Both the position numbers and the translations under genes were made by a program. Positions 42,274 to 55,283 of a stretch of 64,000 bases of DNA are shown here, one piece after another. The notes under the pieces were generated by a model. It was not told the origin of the DNA, searched no databases, and saw only the letters and a program-made list of their open reading frames with translations. The stretch's first letter is position 1. Each line of letters opens with the position of its first letter. The stretch comes from Lates calcarifer (taxonomy: Eukaryota; Chordata; Actinopteri; Centropomidae), in assembly GCF_001640805.2 (NCBI RefSeq), contig NC_066852.1, forward strand, positions 2,129,245-2,193,244. The letters run 5' to 3'.

Positions 42274-43961
42274 CTAGGCCTCCACTTCTGCCTCTTTTGA
42301 ATCTCCATTTTCCTCTGTCTTCTGCTTTTTTGTCTCCACCTTCTCCTAATGACAGCAAGAAAATATTTCACACATTAGCAAAGATTCAAAGTTCACAGGA
42401 ATAGTTAACACATAAGTGATTAAAATTGTGTGCACCCACCTCCTCCTCCTCAGCTGCACGCTTCACCGGCTGTGCATCAGTCTCCTCAGCAGGGGGCGCC
42501 TCCTCTGCTTTGCCTGAAAGGACAGTTTGTCACTTCAGAAAACCCATCCTTTACTTTCAGTGTAATAAAAACAAAAAGGGATTTACTTCATTGAAAAGCA
42601 AAACTGAATTTTGAAGTCAAGCCCACGCACTGGAACAAAATTCACGAGGCGAATCAGAAACTTTTTAGAAACAGCTGCTCAAGTCTTTCAGAAACAGAAA
42701 AACTGCTTTATATGAACACACCATCTCCGTTCTTGTGTTCCTCCTCTGCAGTTTCCTCCACTTTGTCACTGTGATCAGCACCGTTCTGTAAAGACAAGAG
42801 GCAGATGTCAGTTCATGTCATGCCAAAAACTGTAGGGATTGTGGACAATATGTCAAAAAGAGAGAAAAGATATAAAAACATGGAGGATAGTTGAAATAAT
42901 CCTCCCAGACTTTTACATCTACAGCCTCCTCTGGGAACACTTAAAAAAGGCATGAGTATGGAGCTCTTATTACCTCCCCAGAGGATTAGCTACGGAGCTC
43001 CGGGAAACCTCAGACTAGAGAAACCAATGGAGACGTCCAAAGGCTTGCTAACTAACATCTGTGCCATTTCACAACCCAAACAAAGCACAGTATGGAGAGC
43101 AGCTGAACAGGAGGAGGTGGGGGAGGAGGCGGGTGCAGCGACACCTGCATGATGAGGGGTGCTAAGACAAAAGGCCATGAGGCTGGTCCTCGTCTCCAAA
43201 CTCACTGTGCCATTGGCAGGTGCGTCCCCGTTGTCGGTCTTCTTCTCCTCCTCCACTTCTACTTCTTTCTTCTCTTTCAGCTCCTACAAAATAAAAGCAC
43301 GTCCTTTAATCAATGGTGACGCTCGGCGGAGAGTTTATTGTGAAGTGCCAAGCGTCTGGTTTTCATTAAAAGAAAGCTCTTAATTTCGGAGATGAAGTGG
43401 AATTAAATGAAGACTGTGTTTAAAATAATAATAATAATAATAACAATGTTGGACATTTCGATCCAAAGCTGCGGGTAATGTAATGTAACGTTAACGTTAC
43501 TGTGGCTTCCCGCCCACAGCAGCAGCAGCTCCGCTCCACCAGCTGTACCGTTTCTACCGCTTTGTCTGCTCAACAACACATTTTTTAGCTAACCACATCA
43601 CATACGTTTGATTTTCCGGGCACAACATTTAGCTCCTAATTTCTCATACATCACCTCGGAGGCGCGCGGCTGTCGACAGGTGACATTACAAGATAACCGT
43701 CATTTAGGTAAAACACAATTACTGTTTTAACTTACACGAAGTAACGTCAACGGTAACGTTTGCTACGACCGTCGAATGATAAAACACTGTTGTTTAAGCG
43801 AAGGTAGCTTAACCAATTGTTAACACAAATAATACAACAACTTAGAAAAGTTCCCCAAATCTTTTAACACGACGGTTCAACAGAAAGGAAAAAAACTGAA
43901 TGAAACGCACCTTGGCTGTAACCTCTGCAGTGGCGGTCGTGTCAACAGCTGTGTCGGCCAT
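42274..43961 (-). CDS. ptma: Prothymosin alpha (teleost paralogue)
   Basis: A small, highly acidic, disordered nuclear protein; family members bind histone H1 and the KEAP1 and apoptosome factors, and the N-terminus corresponds to thymosin alpha 1. Five minus-strand exons, from the start: 43911-43961, 43206-43283, 42722-42785, 42440-42513, 42274-42345, all in phase, giving 112 residues. The N-terminus MADTAVDTTATAEVTAK then ELKEKKEVEVEEE matches SDAAVDTSSEITTKDLKEKK of mammals. DAPANGT is shared. The C-terminus has a bipartite nuclear signal: KRAA, a Glu run, then KKQKTEENGD. The central Glu/Asp runs are shorter than in mammals, with alanine, proline and lysine mixed in. Parathymosin is the alternative, but DAPANG and KKQK favour prothymosin. 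Which teleost duplicate (a or b) cannot be decided here. Confidence 0.85.
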
Positions 43962-43979
43962 GGCTAATTTAGTGAATTA

Positions 43980-44330
43980 ATTTAGATAATTATATTCTTA
44001 TTTAGGAAATGATTTTTTTTATTTGCTGGCTCTTTGCCTTCGTGTGTATAGTCCAAAGACGCTGAGAGAGAAATGATGTCTGCCCGTCTCCGCTTTTCTC
44101 TCGACCTCGTTGAAAATCCACTCTCGTTGGATACAGCGGCTCGAGCTCGCAGACGATTGGACAATGTCGACCGCTGGAAGATTCGATTGGACGAAAATCT
44201 TGTCAATCTCGGAAACACGTCCTACCTACTGTGTATCTCGTCGTTGATTGGCCAATTGTTTTTAAAGCGCTGCACTATGAGACCAAATATCTTTTTTTCC
44301 GCTACCCATCAGTTTGATTTTTCACCGGCA
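43980..44330 (-). promoter_or_regulatory. ptma: ptma promoter with CCAAT array
   Basis: Upstream of the ptma start there are three ATTGG boxes, which read CCAAT on the gene strand, at 44156-44160, 44186-44190 and 44247-44251. A plus-strand CCAAT at 44252-44256 abuts the last. A weak TATA-like gtgtata (tatacac on the gene strand) lies at 44044-44050. This suits a strong, NF-Y-driven housekeeping promoter. Start site not determined. Confidence 0.5.
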
Positions 44331-45661
44331 TTTTGAACAATGGATGTAAGTGGTGGTGTGTTGTGCGAGTCATAAGAATCTCCTAGACTAAGCCGACGGC
44401 TGAATAATGTGTGGATGGATTGTAAAAGTTTGTAAACATGCGCCTACGGACTGCATCTTTTGTCTTGGCGGTCTTTTTCCGCAGAAACGGAGTATCAAAT
44501 TACAAGCAAAAAAGGGGCTATATGTGACGATGTGAAAGCCATGCGGCCACTCCTCCTTTCTAAATTTAACACTTGTAACGAAATGTGTTCCTGCTCAACT
44601 GTGCTTACACTTTCACTTTTCACGAGCAACGTGTGAATTAAGCACATTGCATGAAGTTAATTATTAAGGAAACATACCTGCACAACCTGAGAGCTGAACA
44701 TCCATTTTACACATTCAAATGTTATTCTGTGGTTTGGATGTTACTGTAAATCTCTTAAACCTAAATAATAGTTTACATTTCTGAATGGATAAATGTCACC
44801 TATCCATAGATTACTACATTTTCCACAGAGGTAATGATAAGGAAATTGAGGTCAATCAGTAGGTGACACTGGTTATCACAAAGAAAAGGGGAAAGAAATC
44901 CTGTCATAGATAGATAGGCCGAGCAATAAATATGCTGCTTTGTGATTTGTAAGTCTATCAGAGAGTAATGGGTGTGGTGTGTAGATACAACACTGTGTGA
45001 AAACCTACTACACAGCAAGCATTAAGATACAGCTTCTAATAAGGTGATTCTGATTTCTTATCTGTCGAAAAAGCACAATTTTCCAAAGCTGACGAGGCAC
45101 TGAACAAGATCCATATCTGAAGTAAAGTCTAAATTGCAGATAATTGTGATGATATATATAAACACAAATGCCTGCACATGCAAAGACAAAAAAAATGATA
45201 CTTCTTCTACTGATAAGGTGCCAGAGTTTGTCTCTACTTCCTATCTCAGGTGTAGCTGATTTTAAATGTGGTATTTCTCCAGGTGTGTTGTCCCTGTTAA
45301 TTAATAAAGACACCTTTCATCTTAGATTCCCCAAACAACTTATTCCTCTTCTCCCTGAGACGTTTGAGGTGAACTTTATCATCTCTGCACTCGCTCATTT
45401 AACTGTTAAACCAGAGGAAGTGGCAACACACGACTTTGTGGTCTTAAATTTATGCCTGCATCTGGTCAGCGCCTACATGTCGTTTAAAAAAGAAGGCAAA
45501 TGTATTTTTATCACAGGCAAAAATAAATAAATAAATAAATAAAAAATCAACACATTTGGCACCAAAACACTGACCTACAATTGGATTCCTCAAGTTTCAA
45601 CCAAATAATTTTACCTCAGTCAACCTTATTTGCCACGCCTGTTGTTGTTTCCGCCCCCTCC

Positions 45662-45663
<2 letters not shown>

Positions 45664-45699
<36 letters not shown>
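45664..45699 (+). repeat. (CA)n microsatellite
   Basis: About 18 uninterrupted CA units. An (AAAT)n run lies shortly upstream at 45524-45545. Confidence 0.95.
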
Positions 45700-45700
<1 letters not shown>

Positions 45701-47429
45701 CACCTTCATTTTCATATAACTGCAGCTATCAGGTAGAGGTAGTCAGAGCAACTGTGTAATTTCCACTCGTTTGACTCTAATATGCACAACATATTTACTC
45801 ACTCTGCTCAGATGACTTCACTTAGATTTCACATATTTCTAGACAGCCCTGCTAATGTTTGCATCCCGAACTTGTCCCAGCAGGATGGTATCTTGACGCA
45901 AGTATTTCTTCAGCCTCTAATTTAGGAACTCCTACAACCTAATCCCATACCGCCTCGGTTATCTTCTCGCCATGCCAGCATTCAAGCCACTGATTCTGAA
46001 GAGGCCTCGGGGCTCATTTTAGTCATTCACCTCACATTGAGCTGAAATATAATTATGAAGACTGTAATTACATGCAGAGATCAAAGGGTTGTGAGTTATT
46101 TTCTGTTTCATATATAAGGGTTCTTTTTTCACTTATGTTGAGTCTGTTGCTCAATGAAATTACCTCCTAACTACAGCAATATGTGATGTTATTGCTGATT
46201 TTAATTTTAAATACCAGTGCTTCTGATATATCGTGAAAGACATTCATAATGAACAAAAGGAATACACAAAGCATCAGTGAAATACATTCATCATGTCACT
46301 GCACTTGAAGACAAGGCCTCGTCTTGTTATTGCATGAAAGTGTTTACGCTTTTTATTTGGGAAATGAAGACCATGTGGAGCCTGCGGAGCACTGAAGCAG
46401 ACATCCACAGTGTAATGGCCTCAGTGTGTGTCTGTGTGTGTTTGTGTGTGCAGAGTCTACTGTAAATCCATGAGCAGAACTGTGGGGCAGACTGAAAAGC
46501 AGCAGAAGGCATTACTCACTCTTTTTCTGTCTGTAACTGGAAAATGGGAGCAATCAGATAGAGGGGGGAGTGTTTGTGAGATCATTTCCTGTCTTTTTTT
46601 TTCTTATTTGCCTACCTCAACATGTTTCCATGTGCCACTGATCTGTTACAGAGTAAAAAAAAATCCCTGTATGTGCAGCCTGTTCATTCTGCAGGTAAAA
46701 GAAGAAGGGAGCTGAAAGGTTGCAACAAGTAGGGCAGTCAGGGAAAAAGCTGAAGAGGAGATGCAATTTATGTGGTGATTTTTACAAACTTATTTGCCAA
46801 CAACTGGAGTGTTTACCACACTTTCCACAAGTAATAACTGGAAAACTTTTTTATGCTATTCAAAGTTATGGGACCACAGAAAGTAATACTGTACAAAATA
46901 AAAGCCTCTTTGTATTCACAGTGACACACTTTGAAAGTAAATTAAATGTATTGCAGCAGTTCCCATCGCCCGGGGAAACATTTCTCTGAGTGTTAAAACT
47001 GTCTCTGTCTCTGCTGGTCTAACAGGTCAGAGGATGTAGGATGGGAAGCACACCACCTTAATTTCACCTTAATTTCTTGAGGACAAAGGGCTGACCTGAC
47101 TTGTGGAATGTCAGTGCTTGGGGGTAGAGAAAAGTGGGGCCCATCAAAGAGCAGAGGTCAGGATTAGGCGGGGGAAGGGTCCTGGTAATTGGTAGAATTG
47201 GTGGGGGCAAACTGAGCTCTTTTGTTTCGAACAGCAGTGTCCTGCATGGTCTGCCTGTCTTTCTCTGGTTCTCAGACAAGTCCTGCAGAGTACAGGGACA
47301 ACATAAAGTTGACTTCTCACTGGGACTCTTAAGTCGGATATCACGATAAGGGAGAAAGTGTGCGTAAATTACGGATAATTAACACATTATTTACAGTCAT
47401 TATTGACGATATTGAAAATATATACACTG

Positions 47430-47650
47430 GTAGTTCTGCCAGGCTTCCAGCAGCTCATAGTCTTTCAACCTGCGATCAGAAATTCCTGGATCTGCCCCAG
47501 TAAACCAAAATATTTAAAGGGTTCTTCCCCGGCTCGTGCCCCAACCCTCCACCAAGTTTGGTGCAAATTGGTTCAGTACTTTTTGTGTTATCCTGCTGAC
47601 AAATACACAAACAGACATGGGTGAAAACATAACTTCCTTGGCAGAAGTAA
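47430..47650 (+). repeat. Teleost SINE/LINE-tail-like repeat
   Basis: 'caagtttggtgcaaattggt', 'cagtactttttgtgttatcc', 'gacatgggtgaaaacataac' and the terminal 'cttggcagaagtaataa' follow a very common fish retroposon tail (a CCTTGGCGGAGGTAA-type end). The left boundary is uncertain. Confidence 0.65.
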
Positions 47651-49411
47651 TAAGACAGAAACAAAACCAGAGGAGTAATAAACAATAAAAAAGTAAGTAC
47701 AAAAATATATGGATGTATAAATAAAACACTTAAATTAAAGGGGACAATTACTTAGAAGTAAACAGATGAATTGTTTGGATTGATTGTTGTAACATAAGCT
47801 GTTTACATATTAAAACCAATTCAGAAAAAAGTGCAATTTATTAATTGTAATGTTACTTGATTAATGATCACATTGGGACTATTATGCAACAGCCAATAAC
47901 AGGATTCACCAGACTAAACAAACCTGCAAACATGCAGTACATGTGATTAAATATGTTCAACAGAACAGTAACAGTAAACAGAGTCTCTGTATGCAGCATG
48001 GAAGAGTAACATGAAAAAAACTGTATCTGAGTCTACAGGAACACACACTGTGGCACGGCGCCAAGAGATCCTGAAATCCTGCGGCTCTGGATATCGTTGG
48101 GGCTGCTGTGGTTGACATGTCTCTTCAGTGTTTCTTGGATTAGTCTGTAGGTGCTTTGAGGATTTAGAAAAAGCCACTGCTGGTGTTTACCAGTGCTGCA
48201 AGCCTTTTGGTCTCAGTACACTTTGATTTAAAGCAGGGTTTGCCATTAACTCAAGCTAGTTGGAAATGAGTGTTGGATTTATGGATGTGCATTGTCTCTT
48301 TCCCTGTTAGTGATAACGACGGGCAGGATGTCAAGGTGCAGCCAAAGTCTGGAGAATGTTGTTTTGTTAGCATTGGGTTATGAACCGGTATTTCTGACTC
48401 CACTTCTGAGGCACCAGAGCCAAATGCTGCTGGGTGTGAAGAAACTGGAATTCTTCTAAGAATTCTCTCCATTAAAATGCATCTTATCACATCCAGGTGA
48501 GTGGAAAGCAACTACTGTATGTAGAGGGAGCCTTATTTATTTCAGGACTCTGATGAATGAAGGTAGAAGTGATTGTGAGATGAGAGACAGTAAAATGTAT
48601 TAGCTGCAGTGACGTGGCAACATGCTGGCCTGAAGAAAAGAGTTCAGTTATAAACTTTGATACTGTTTATCTCTGATCTGACGCTAGCAATAGCAAAAAC
48701 TGACATATAGCACCTTTGAGAAGAGACCGACAATAAAAATGTGAATGCTCCTGTATGGGTGCCCATACAGAGTGTGTACAGGATATAAATGACTGGAGAG
48801 AGACTCCAGAGCAGATTCAGGACACACCACAGGGACTGCCAGCTGGTATGATAGTACTTGGTGGAAGTGTTGGGGGAAACTGCTGGGGAGAAGGTCACCA
48901 GGGGCAACAGCGACCCTGACTTGATATAAAGCTGTCAGAAAATGAATAAATGGATGGATGGACAGATGGGGAAATGCATGACAAATATGATGTGGAAATG
49001 TATGTGGAAACCAAGACACGGTATGCACCTGCTCTGTAAATTGCACAGTATATTTCCAGTGTCTATGATTTTATCACAGACTGGATTTCAATTCAGTGGA
49101 TGTTGAGATGTGATCAAATGTGTTCTGAGTGCATCAGTTTATATTTGTCTTTCTTTATTGTTAAACCACAGCAACAGCAAAATACAAACAAGTCTCAGTC
49201 CTCAGCCTTGAACAGTGTGTGACTGCAGTGGGAGGTAAGGCAACACATCGTCCGTCAATCAGCCCATTAAGTATTCAAATACATCAGCAAGCACTTTGCC
49301 CCCCTTAACTGAGAAATAATACATCATACACAGTATTAAAACTAATACCACACATGCATAATACATTTGACTGCAAAACATACAAGAAGAAAGAGCTCCA
49401 TGTAAACCAAC

Positions 49412-49461
<50 letters not shown>
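49412..49461 (+). repeat. (ATCT)n microsatellite
   Basis: Twelve uninterrupted tetranucleotide units, long enough to be polymorphic. Confidence 0.95.
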
Positions 49462-51779
49462 GTTTCTAGTTTTATCTTGTCTTTCTTACTTCTCAAATTA
49501 CAGTGATGACGATGGCTTTGGTTTATTCAAGTCAAATAATTTGATGATATAAACACACCAGAACCTGAGAAAGACTACTGTCTGTGACTGCAGTATGATG
49601 TTCCAAGATTTTGTACTTGTTTCTCGTCCAAAAGACTTATTCAACAACGCTGTGTAACACAGTGGAAGATGACTGAAGCACAAGAATCAGTGATCAAATG
49701 GACATAAGTGAAAAAGGGATTGCAATTAATCAAAGGTTACAAGTGAGGACACGGGCGACATGAGTGAAAAATGTCTCTTAGGTTTCGTAAACCTAATAGG
49801 CTGTGCATGAGAGAACAGCAAATGTTTTTCCTCTGCTCTGCTTGAGTTCAACTCCAGCTCTACCACCTTATTTATTTCACCTCTTAGCTCCACCCCTGCA
49901 ACTCTCTTGCCAGAGAAAAGTGGAAATTTCCAGTAATTCCTACTGCTTCATGAGAATGCTCCTCCTCCATCTAGTTTCCCGCCTTCCGCTCTACCTGCTC
50001 TTTCCTGCTTCATGCTGGCCTGAAGACCTCATGGCCCTCTGCTGCTCAGCCGTGTGTTGCCCAGCAGTTTTTACTTTGCATAGTGAGAAAACCAACCACT
50101 TCTCACACAGGCACCTCACATCTCTTACAGTCAGTGGTGCATAAATTTCTGCATATTGTCACAAGATTCTCATTGAAGATGTTGAAGACTTGAGTGTTTA
50201 ATCTCTGTTTAAGAGATTAGCAATGTAAAAGCATTTTTTTATTGTGTCATCTGCACTGATCTTTCTGAGAGAGCCTACGCAACTGTTTCTTTATTTACTG
50301 TTTTGAAAGTAGACCGCATCTTGTCACCCTCTGAATAAATATTACGGGTTAAGCAATGTGTATCTATCACATTAGCTCTTGAATGATGAACAAGGGTTGG
50401 TTTGGGATCACAGAACAGATTGTAAATTTGCATTTCTATTTCTCTGGCTGATCTGATATTCTGGTGTCTGGTTTGTTTCCGAGCTATCACATGCTCTGAA
50501 GCTTGCCGACAACTGAGACATCTACATCGAGGTTTAAGATTCAAGTAGTGTGACAAGCACTTCAATGACTACAATGAAGGCATATGTGTGGCTTAGATAT
50601 GAAAAAGAAGATGATACTTGTTTAGCGTGTTTAGAGCCTGAGAGGTCCAGGCCATCTCTTCGCTACATCTGTGGTTTTACAACTTCCTCATAATTTGAGG
50701 CCATAATAAGGCCACATACACATGAGCAGCAGTGATGCTTGATAGAGAATCATTTTAGATAAAGACAAATAAAGCCACGAGACAGCTGGAGTGGAGAAGT
50801 TTGAGTGTGTCGATGGCATGAGGCACACTGACCTTAGACCCATTGTGAAGCACCAACAAAGAGCCATCTGCACAGCAACCAAAGCGGAGATGAGGGACTC
50901 GCGCACAGGGGGGACCGAGCAGGGGAGGGGGGGGAGGGAAACACAGGGACCTGGAGAGTGTGAAAGAGAAAGCAGATGAGTGATAACGAAAAATTTAAAT
51001 AGAGTTCGATCAGTTAGAAACAGCCTAACAGTCATAGGGAACATCTCAGAGAAAACAAGAAGCTGCAGAGAGAGCACAGATCTTTCTGCTGCCACTTAAG
51101 TGGAAGACAAGAGTTGCTGGCCTAATCACTCAAGAGCACATTTCCTGCCTCCTACATGATGAGATGAAGTCAACTGAAGCGGTTTGAGGATCATATTTAA
51201 CCCAAACCTGGATCTCAAACATGGCGGGTGTTTCATTCATTCTGCCGGCAGAAACATGCAGGCTTTGTCTCTGCCTTCATCTGAATTTTAATAATATCTA
51301 GATTGAGAAGGTTAACAGTGTGGATGTGAATACGTTTCACAGTGCAACCAATGTGAAGTTTTCCTTAAGGGTGCGTTTCACAGTAGTGGAAACAAAGACA
51401 AAATGGTGTCAGGGACATCTGTAAAAATCACAAACGTTTCACAGGTAAGACATGAGAGTCAGGATTGCTTAGCAACAGCAGTAAAAATTCTTTGCAGCCT
51501 GTGTGGCAACAGAGAAACTGATGGTGCTGCCATCCAGTGGTGGACTGGCAGCACACACCACCAGCACTGAGAGAGATCACCCCCCACCCCCCACCCTTCC
51601 TTGAAAAGCATGTATGTGCAGAAAGATGAAACAGCCGCCTGTTATCTGCAAGGTGTGAACCCTCATGAATGAAAACAGGCTTGATAGTAAAAGGTAAAAG
51701 ATATCTTCTTTCCGTCCTGAACACTGTTCGAAAATGTGCTCAGCAATTTGATTGGCTGGAAAATGCACCAGCTCTCATG

Positions 51780-51910
51780 GCGGGAGGTTGCTTAGCAACA
51801 TACACGGGAGGGAGGGTGGGATGTGGGTGGGAGGGTGTGAGTGTTTGGGGTGGGGGTGGGGGGTGGTAGGGTGGAGGGAGGTGGGGCGTTCTTCAAGGGG
51901 AGGGAGCATT
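51780..51910 (+). other. G-rich block with quadruplex-forming runs
   Basis: The plus strand has many runs of three or more G close together, for example tggggtgggggtggggggtgg near 51845-51865, followed by gggtggagggaggtggggcg. Similar but shorter blocks lie at about 50909-50940, 52645-52668 and 53020-53035. All are G-rich on the same strand. Confidence 0.7.
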
Positions 51911-53716
51911 GTGGGTGAAGTCAGTCGTTCTGGGGAAATACCTGGCAAATTTCCCAAACAAATACACAAGGGAGGGAAAGAGAGAGAGCGGGAGAGAGAG
52001 GGAGGCAGAGGACAGGGGTACTTTCTGGGTTCAGATAACAGTCTTGTCGGCGATAAAGGGAACAAGGCTTTTTATAAGTGCTAACACACTTTGTTCCCAT
52101 AGCAGAACCACACCGGGGACAGGAAGTAGAGAGCATTTTGTTCAAAACTTTGCCTGTAGTGAGATGAAAGTTGACAAGGAGCTTTAGAACACATAATAAA
52201 CTGCTAGTTTCCTCACACAAAATGAAACCCAGCATCCGTCTTTGGAACTGGAACTGAGAAAAACACTGTGACTGGCATAACCGGACATGAACAGCTGTAG
52301 TTGATAAGGTATACCAGACTGACGAGGAGCAGATGAACAGGCCACAGAGAGGCATGTAATTCCTAGATAAGAGCGGTGAAATGTTACCTGTGCTTGCACG
52401 CTCTTGTTTGGCACGGTTGGGGTGTTTCCAAGGAACTGTTTGGATATTTACCATTTAATTACGATGAGGTGAACTAAAAACAAGAGTCTGCAGGGAATAC
52501 AAATAATGAAAAGAAGGACTAAAATGAGATGAGGTGCGAAGAAGGTGCACGGGAAAACAGTAAGACTGTTAAGGCACAGGAAGGAGAGAAGGTGGAAAAT
52601 GTGCTTATATGGAGAGGAGGGGTAAAAAGGACTGGGTGGATGAGGTGGGGGGCGGGGGGCAGGGGTGAGAGAGAGGGCTGGCGCTGCTGGTAGGTACAGC
52701 CTGCAGAAGGAGGTGGGCCTTGGAAATGGCTGCTGCAGGCGGTCTCTACAGGCAATGAGGACTCTTTTGTCAGGAGCAGGAAATGAGGTTTCTGTTGTGA
52801 TTAAAAGGAAGGTTTCTATGGCAATGCCAGAGAGCCGTGTGCACAGAGAATTTGTTGGGAGTGGAAGGGGGGGGGTGTGTGTGTGAGAGTTGAATTTCAA
52901 AGAAAGCAGCCTCCTCCATCTCATCTCCCACCACCGCCACCCCTCTGCTTTTCCACAGCACCCTTTTATCTCTGATAATCTGTTTTCATAGCCACACAGT
53001 TGAGACTGAGAAGAGAGATGGAGGGGGGGGGGGATTATCTTCAAGTCACCAGTCGATCAGTCATAAATGTTTACAGAGTAGCAGTTTCACTTCCCAGAAT
53101 CGCAGCTGTCAAAACCTCACTCGAAAAACAAAAACCCCTCAACAAACAGGCTAATTAAAACCACACACCTCAACCTAAATGTGTCTCTGCTATTTAGACA
53201 GGTACATGTCTATTAAATCACCCCCTCCTTCCTCTGTAAAGCCCATGACAAGAGAAAAAAATGATGGCATTAGTGTGACCTTTCAAGCCTAAATATAGTA
53301 ACACGCTTTCTTAATTGTTTCACTACACTGTGAGTAAAAATATGTTTCTTAAAATAAGTTCCCCATCCTGATTTTCTCTTTTGTACAGAGGAAGTTCAGC
53401 TCTCTGCGGTGGCGGCAGCGGCGACGGCTGCCATCTTTGCCCCAACACAGGCTCACTCCAGGATGTTTGGATAAGATGACATTTGAAACTCCAGAGGATC
53501 AAAGTGAAGTTTTTTATCCCTGCACACTACAAGCCACACTGGTCGTAAAAAAAAGAAGATACAGATGCTCCTGATATCACTGCCACACATGAAGGTGACC
53601 TGGTGATGAGCCCTGCACCATGAATGGGTGACAGATGGAGCATAAACAAGGACAGTTGAAGACTGTGGTGAACGTGAGCAGAGAATTTAATAAAAAATGT
53701 CATATTTCCATTATAG

Positions 53717-53722
53717 TTTATT
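53717..53722 (-). terminator. odad1: Candidate odad1 polyadenylation signal
   Basis: Plus-strand tttatt gives AATAAA on the minus strand, about 620 bases downstream of the odad1 stop codon. Confidence 0.4.
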
Positions 53723-54342
53723 TAAAGAATGACACTGATTTATGACAGAAAACTGAATAAACGAGTGTGATTCATCAAAAATTCATCTGAGAATAATCAT
53801 TATTAGTCCATCAAGAGAAATGTATTGAAAATCAATGTGTGCACTGAAGTCCTAAAGGCCCCTCACCTCCTTTTTGGACACTCAGAATAAAGGTCTCAGC
53901 ATGCCAATTAGAATTACAAAAAGGTTCTGCTGCCCCCAACCTTTTTGTCTGAGCATAGCAGCAAGTATCATGTAGTGAAGTGCTGCCAGTGTGGGAGGGC
54001 TGTACTGAGACCAGATTGTAGAGTCAAAGCCAGATGGCAAGTCCCACATCAAAAGGACAGCTGGTTACCAGAGTCTGAAAAGGCATCTTTATAGCTCCAA
54101 ACCTAATTAGCCCCAACTAAAACAAATCACACCGAGATATAATATAGCAGGCCATGCTAATGATTCCTCATAAAAGGTGACATACACATAACATAATTAA
54201 GCTTTAAATGTTTAACGTGCATAAGCTGCAAGACTTCAAACTGGACCTATCAGCGGTCACAGCATCCGTTGCTCTGTGCTGTGGTAAAAACAGACCCTTT
54301 AACTGCAGATAATGACGAGGATACGCTGATCAGGTCAGTGTG

Positions 54343-55215
54343 TCAGATCAGTGCATCGTCCAGGGAGCGACGTCTGCCTTCGAACTGCTGACTGACCTTT
54401 GAGGCTTTGGTTGCTGCCTGCCGCGCTGAACTCTCTCTCTGCAGAACCTGTAAATCACATCCAAACAAATCAGATGAACTTTTAACAACTGATCATGACA
54501 TGGACCATAAATAATCACTGGCACGTTTTATCGCACTAACCCCTTTCATTATTTTTTTGCGAAGTTCCTCTTGTGAAAGTGGCCGTTCCTCTTCGTCAGT
54601 GACAGGAGACTCTTCTGCATCATAATCCACACTGAGGAAACAACACAAACACACCCATCAACCTCACACCCCGTGTTTACGTCTACTGTATGTACAGATA
54701 AATGACAAATATACAGGTCTCAGAATTAATAAAATGCTGACCTGTTGACTGCAGGTTGGATACTGATATTCTGCTGAAGCTCTGGATTTTGACCCAAAAG
54801 GAATTTGGCCAGGTCTTTGGGATTGTAGTCCTTCTCCAGATCCTGTGCGAGTTAAACATACAGAAATGAAAGACAGTGATGTACATACAGTAGGATTATA
54901 TGTTAAGAAAAGGTGGGACAGAGCCAGAGGTTGGCAGGTTACTTTAGAATTGAGGAAAGCTTGTATGGTGAGCAGCTCATTAGTCTTCTGTTCCACCAGA
55001 CCCAGATAAGACATGATGTTGTTCTCGCTGATCCCCGTCGAGGAGCCCAGCGTGTCCTCTATCACTGAGCGGTCACACTCCATTTTAGAGAAGGTGCTGT
55101 TCACTCCTGTGGGATGGAAAAAACTGAGTCAGGATAACCTACAACTGTCTGGCTTATGATAAATATCCAGAGCTGCAGTAGCTTTTGTTTGTAATGCCTT
55201 GGTGTGTGTATGCAG

Positions 55216-55283
<68 letters not shown>

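Larger units (their letters stand above)
44331..53716. other. 9.4-kb spacer without a recognised gene
   Basis: I see no frame with homology between the ptma promoter and the odad1 3' end. The longest open frames (for example 50688-51095, 51921-52454 and 52448-53044, all minus) are low-complexity or unrecognisable. They overlap purine/pyrimidine-skewed sequence, so they look like chance openings. The stretch contains microsatellites, one SINE-like repeat and a G-rich block. A lncRNA cannot be excluded. Confidence 0.5.

Noticed and set aside
44073..44336. An 87-residue plus-strand frame upstream of ptma
   Set aside because: It overlaps the CCAAT-rich promoter and 5' UTR of ptma and shows no homology.
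50688..51095. A 135-residue minus-strand open frame in the gene-less interval
   Set aside because: No recognisable domain or splice context. It is hydrophobic and low-complexity over a G/A-skewed strand; a chance opening is more likely.
51921..53044. Long minus-strand frames of 177 and 198 residues
   Set aside because: They lie over purine-rich plus-strand sequence, which removes stops from the complement. The products are Pro/Ser/Leu/Cys-rich with no homology.
53380..53480. A plus-strand acceptor-like 'cttttgtacag' followed by a GCGG-rich stretch
   Set aside because: No open frame with homology and no donor that would make a coding exon. It could belong to an untranslated transcript but is unsupported.
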